Shown here piece by piece: positions 47,414 through 50,067 of a stretch of DNA of 50,067 nt; positions within the stretch are counted from its first letter, which is position 1, and each line of letters begins with the position of its first letter. Under the pieces are notes generated by a model. That model was given only the letters and a program-made list of their open reading frames with translations, was not told where the DNA came from and did not search any database. The stretch covers positions 1 to 50,067 of the IMG/VR virus record IMGVR_UViG_3300044691_000458; one strand, 5' to 3'. The position numbers and the translations under genes were made by a program. The stretch comes from a virus.

Positions 47414-48853
47414 TTAGGTCAGTGATATATTGTAAGCGATAGCTACAGACTGCTCTGAGCCTGACAATTGCGGAACTCCACCGAATGTGAATCTTTCCTT
47501 AGCAGACAATAACATTCTGTCAGAGTTTGGTAGAGAAGGCATAGCCCAGATTTTCATTGGAGCACGGCTTCCAATAATGAAACGGCTCTTCTTAACGCAA
47601 ATGATTGAAGTTAATACTTGAGAAGATGCATAAACACCGCTTGCGTTAACATCTTCACGAACCCATTCAGACTCGTATTGTTCGATACCAGCAACTTTAG
47701 GAAGAACACCGGTAAGGATCGTTGCAGTGTTAAGACCAGCGTTTTGAGCTGTTAACATTTCAGGAACGCTTCCGAATACGAACTTATTAGCTATTGTCGG
47801 GCCGACGATCAAAAGAAGGTCACCCTTGTCTTTTGCGAATTTTCCAAGAACTGGGACCAAACCGTTATAAGTAGAAAGAGAAACGCCAGCTCCGGCGTTA
47901 TCGTAGACGAAAGAAGCTGCTAAAGCTCTTTTACGAAGACCTTTAAAGCCTTTGTTGAACAGTGTAGCAGCGCCACCAGCTACGTCACTATCCATATGTC
48001 CGTCACCTTGAACAGATGAAGTGATAGTATCGTCACCGTTTATGATAGCATCTTCTTTTGAACGTTGGATTCCGAGAGCAACTTCTCTACGAAGACGCTC
48101 AAAACCGCCAGCATTCGGCACCATATCTTGCATAAGATCTTCAGTGATATCTGTGTGAACTACGCAATCCTGAGCTGTGATGCTATAGTTTGACTGTGTG
48201 TTGTATTGAGCGCTGTATGTAGCTGTGTCAGCCTCTAGACGACCCTTAAGACGAGCTGTAGCTCCTGGGACGTTAGATATTCTTGACATCATTTGAAATT
48301 CTGGGAAATAAGTATCGATAGCTGGAGCTAATTCGAATTCTTCGAAATAGAAGCCAGTGTTTAATGTAGGAACCCATGAGCTAAAGTCGGTTAAAGAAAA
48401 CGCTTTAGCTTTAGGCATAACTACGTGCTTCCAGTTAGCCATATCAGTAATAACAGCAGGCATCATTTTTGAATGAGCCATGATTTGGCGCTGAAGCTCA
48501 GCACTATGGATTGCTTTTTTGAATGAAAGCAATTCTCTTTTGATATCGGCGTCGATATGTGTATATGATTTTTTGCAACCAAGATTGATTGAAGGGTGAA
48601 CGTGTGAAGGGACCATGCCTTCTTTAGGTATGTCACCAACACCAAGGACTTCGGCCAAGTTCTTTTTGCCGAACATTTCAGCCGATTTTGAAACGAAATG
48701 GTTAAGACCTTTGTGATATGCTGGAGCTTGATTCCCTTCGAACATGTTTCCCCCTAAGGATTTATCTACGGATTGAGTAACATTATCTGAAGATTCAGCT
48801 ACAGCACTTTTGATTTGCTCACTAGCACCCTTAACTCTTTGTAATGCTGACAT
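47414..48853 (-). CDS. Major capsid protein, 479 aa
   Basis: HK97-fold shell protein. It follows the protease/scaffold gene directly (stop TAG abuts ATG). The N-terminal ~120 residues are helical and charged (delta-domain-like scaffold region, MSALQRVKGASEQIKSAVAE...); the rest includes FSSWVPTLNTGFYFEEFEL, RLKGRLEADTATYSAQ and RSKEDAIINGDDT (a familiar MCP motif, often followed by a Gly-rich loop), and a C-terminal IICVKKSRFIIGSRAPMKIW strand. No other gene in the region fits. Confidence 0.88.
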   Translation of the reverse strand: MSALQRVKGASEQIKSAVAESSDNVTQSVDKSLGGNMFEGNQAPAYHKGLNHFVSKSAEMFGKKNLAEVLGVGDIPKEGMVPSHVHPSINLGCKKSYTHIDADIKRELLSFKKAIHSAELQRQIMAHSKMMPAVITDMANWKHVVMPKAKAFSLTDFSSWVPTLNTGFYFEEFELAPAIDTYFPEFQMMSRISNVPGATARLKGRLEADTATYSAQYNTQSNYSITAQDCVVHTDITEDLMQDMVPNAGGFERLRREVALGIQRSKEDAIINGDDTITSSVQGDGHMDSDVAGGAATLFNKGFKGLRKRALAASFVYDNAGAGVSLSTYNGLVPVLGKFAKDKGDLLLIVGPTIANKFVFGSVPEMLTAQNAGLNTATILTGVLPKVAGIEQYESEWVREDVNASGVYASSQVLTSIICVKKSRFIIGSRAPMKIWAMPSLPNSDRMLLSAKERFTFGGVPQLSGSEQSVAIAYNISLT

Positions 48854-49696
48854 CTATTTCTTCTCCCCTTTTATTAGCCCTTGTTTTTCTAGATTATCAC
48901 ATAATTCATTTATTGCTTGCTCAGATTCTAGGATTTGACTTTTTAGAGATGTATTCTCATTTAACAGCTTTGTGATTTGATCTTTCAAAGATTTTTTATC
49001 ATCTTCGTCCGGCTCAACGTCGGCACCAGCAGGAGGCTCAGCCTTCATCATTTTTTCTACCATGTCGTGAATTTTCTTAGTACAGTCTGTGTTTTCACCG
49101 ACCATAGATTTTAATTCAGCGTAGGAATCTTCGCTCTTGCTAACCTGTGACATAATTTTTCCTTCAAATGATTTAACCGATGTTACTATAGAATCTTGCT
49201 GCATCGGGATGGAGACTACACTAATTTCCAAAAGCTCGACGTCAGTATATCTAACGATCTCCTCGGCCTCATCCCATTCAATAACACGTGGGAGAAATCC
49301 TACAGAGTTAGTTCTAAGTATTCCTTGAGCCAAAAGTGACCGAGCCTTAACTTGATCCTCTGTCAGAGGGGCGCTTTGAGGGTTGCCGATCTGAGCTCGG
49401 AAGTGGAGACCATTCTTATCAGTACTAAAATCTAGACATACACCGATAGGGCGGTTTCTGTCATGCTCCAATAAGATAATAGGATTCTTCTTATAGTTTT
49501 CGAAGTCCCAAGCCTCCGGCATAATCAGCTCATCGCATCGGTCCGGTATAGCAGCGTTGGCTATACCTTCTATGATCATTTCCTTATCGACGTTAAAGGA
49601 TTTCACTTCCATTTGAGGACGGACAAATCTTTTTCCGAAGAAAGTTAAAACTTCTTTGGGGAGTCCTGGATCGGTAATTTTATAAGTTTTTTTCAT
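48854..49696 (-). CDS. Prohead protease with C-terminal scaffold, 280 aa
   Basis: Cleaves the capsid and scaffold during maturation. Residues ~30-165 match the HK97 prohead protease family (U35): PIILLEHDRNRPIG with catalytic-type His78, then RTNSVGFLPR with Ser131, and VELLEISVVSIPM. The C-terminal ~100 residues (LKSMVGENTD... KSLKDQITKLLNENTSLKSQ) are a coiled coil that can act as scaffold. Its start overlaps the portal stop by one base (TGATG). Confidence 0.9.
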   Translation of the reverse strand: MKKTYKITDPGLPKEVLTFFGKRFVRPQMEVKSFNVDKEMIIEGIANAAIPDRCDELIMPEAWDFENYKKNPIILLEHDRNRPIGVCLDFSTDKNGLHFRAQIGNPQSAPLTEDQVKARSLLAQGILRTNSVGFLPRVIEWDEAEEIVRYTDVELLEISVVSIPMQQDSIVTSVKSFEGKIMSQVSKSEDSYAELKSMVGENTDCTKKIHDMVEKMMKAEPPAGADVEPDEDDKKSLKDQITKLLNENTSLKSQILESEQAINELCDNLEKQGLIKGEKK

Positions 49697-50059
49697 CAGT
49701 CATTCCAAGTTACAGGGCTGTATTGAATTGTACAACGACAATTTATGACCTCTTTAGCCTCACCTATAGGATCTTTAGGATATCTTAAATTGTTATTAAA
49801 AAGCTCATCCATAACGCCATCGCTATCCCCGGTGATATCGAAGCCATCTAGTTCCAAATGGGAGTCGCGAGTATGCCCGTCGTCGCCCATAGATATCCAA
49901 GTTTTAGTCATTTCTTTAGTGACTGAAGCCAAATCATCACCAAATTGCGCTTGCCCTATAGCCATAGCCGACCCAAACTCAGTATTAACAATTGTTAAGG
50001 CTTGTCCTGGGTATGCTTCTTCTAGTCCATAACTTGTATTGAACTTCATTCTAACAGCT
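49696..50059 (-). CDS. Portal-MuF fusion, C-terminal part across the seam
   Basis: This is the end of the frame that starts at 1949. It holds the MuF-like domain: TKTWISMGDDGHTRDSHLELDG, RYPKDPIG and EVINCRCTIQYSPVTW. The internal ATG near 50049 (MKFNTSYGLEEAYPG) is probably not a gene start; the frame is open upstream through base 1 after circularisation. The stop overlaps the protease start. Confidence 0.85.
49934..50059. repeat. Contig-end direct overlap (copy 2), identical to 1-126
   Basis: See copy 1. The identity stops at 50059, where the true sequence should continue as in base 127, but the window continues with adapter sequence. Confidence 0.9.
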
Positions 50060-50067
50060 AGATCGGA
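50060..50067. other. Sequencing adapter remnant (agatcgga)
   Basis: These eight bases differ from the expected continuation (bases 127-134) and match the first eight bases of the common Illumina adapter (AGATCGGAAGAGC). Confidence 0.85.

Overview
This window is the essentially complete genome of a long-tailed, non-contractile (siphovirus-type) double-stranded DNA phage. Bases 1-126 are repeated exactly at 49934-50059, so the contig is circular with a unit length of 49,933 bp, and one gene (portal) runs across the seam. The last eight bases (agatcgga) do not belong to the phage; they match the start of the common Illumina adapter. No integrase, tRNA or CRISPR array was recognised. The host is Gram-negative: there are several Sec signal peptides, lipoboxes and an M15 endolysin. 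Four promoters matching the flagellar sigma-28 (FliA) consensus point to a motile host. The style of the exported cargo and the FliA signal would fit a Bdellovibrio-like predator, but that host call is inference.

Layout. (1) The late operon is on the minus strand and reads, across the circle: terS (20967), terL, tail chaperones G and G-T (programmed -1 frameshift at A AAA AAG), tape measure, tail tip proteins, two long fibre or adhesin proteins, small tail and exported proteins, a GIY-YIG nuclease, two tandem secreted paralogues, portal fused to a MuF-like domain (1949 through the seam to 49696), prohead protease with scaffold, major capsid, connector, head closure or tail completion protein, tail terminator, a secreted protein, and the major tail protein (ending 42296, followed by a strong terminator). 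This order is unusual: the tail module sits between the terminase and the portal/capsid genes. (2) From 21035 to 29739, on the plus strand, is an accessory and early region: an RHH-like protein, a ParB-methyltransferase fusion, many small genes, four FliA promoters driving exported proteins (including a metzincin-like protease and a collagen-like lipoprotein), and a secreted polymorphic-toxin-like gene with a likely immunity gene. (3) From 31095 to 29723, on the minus strand, is a small operon ending in holin candidate, small protein and M15 endolysin. (4) From 31319 to 31570 is an iteron-rich, AT-rich stretch that looks like the replication origin, followed by the minus-strand replication and recombination operon (37670 to 31594): small HTH-like protein, RecA-like ATPase, zinc microprotein, SSB-like protein, SF2 helicase, VRR-NUC nuclease, primase-helicase. 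(5) From 37801 to 41748 on the plus strand are small early genes, a YqaJ-type exonuclease and a four-helix membrane protein, ended by a hairpin. (6) From 41780 to 42361 are three small genes flanked by two terminators.

How it works together: the RecA-like ATPase, SSB-like protein, YqaJ exonuclease, helicases and primase form a self-contained replication and recombination set. The late operon builds the virion. The FliA-driven set and the toxin cassette look like cargo that alters or protects the host envelope. The most striking observations are the sigma-28 promoters, the toxin-immunity cassette, the permuted late operon, and the number of signal peptides on genes inside the virion operon.
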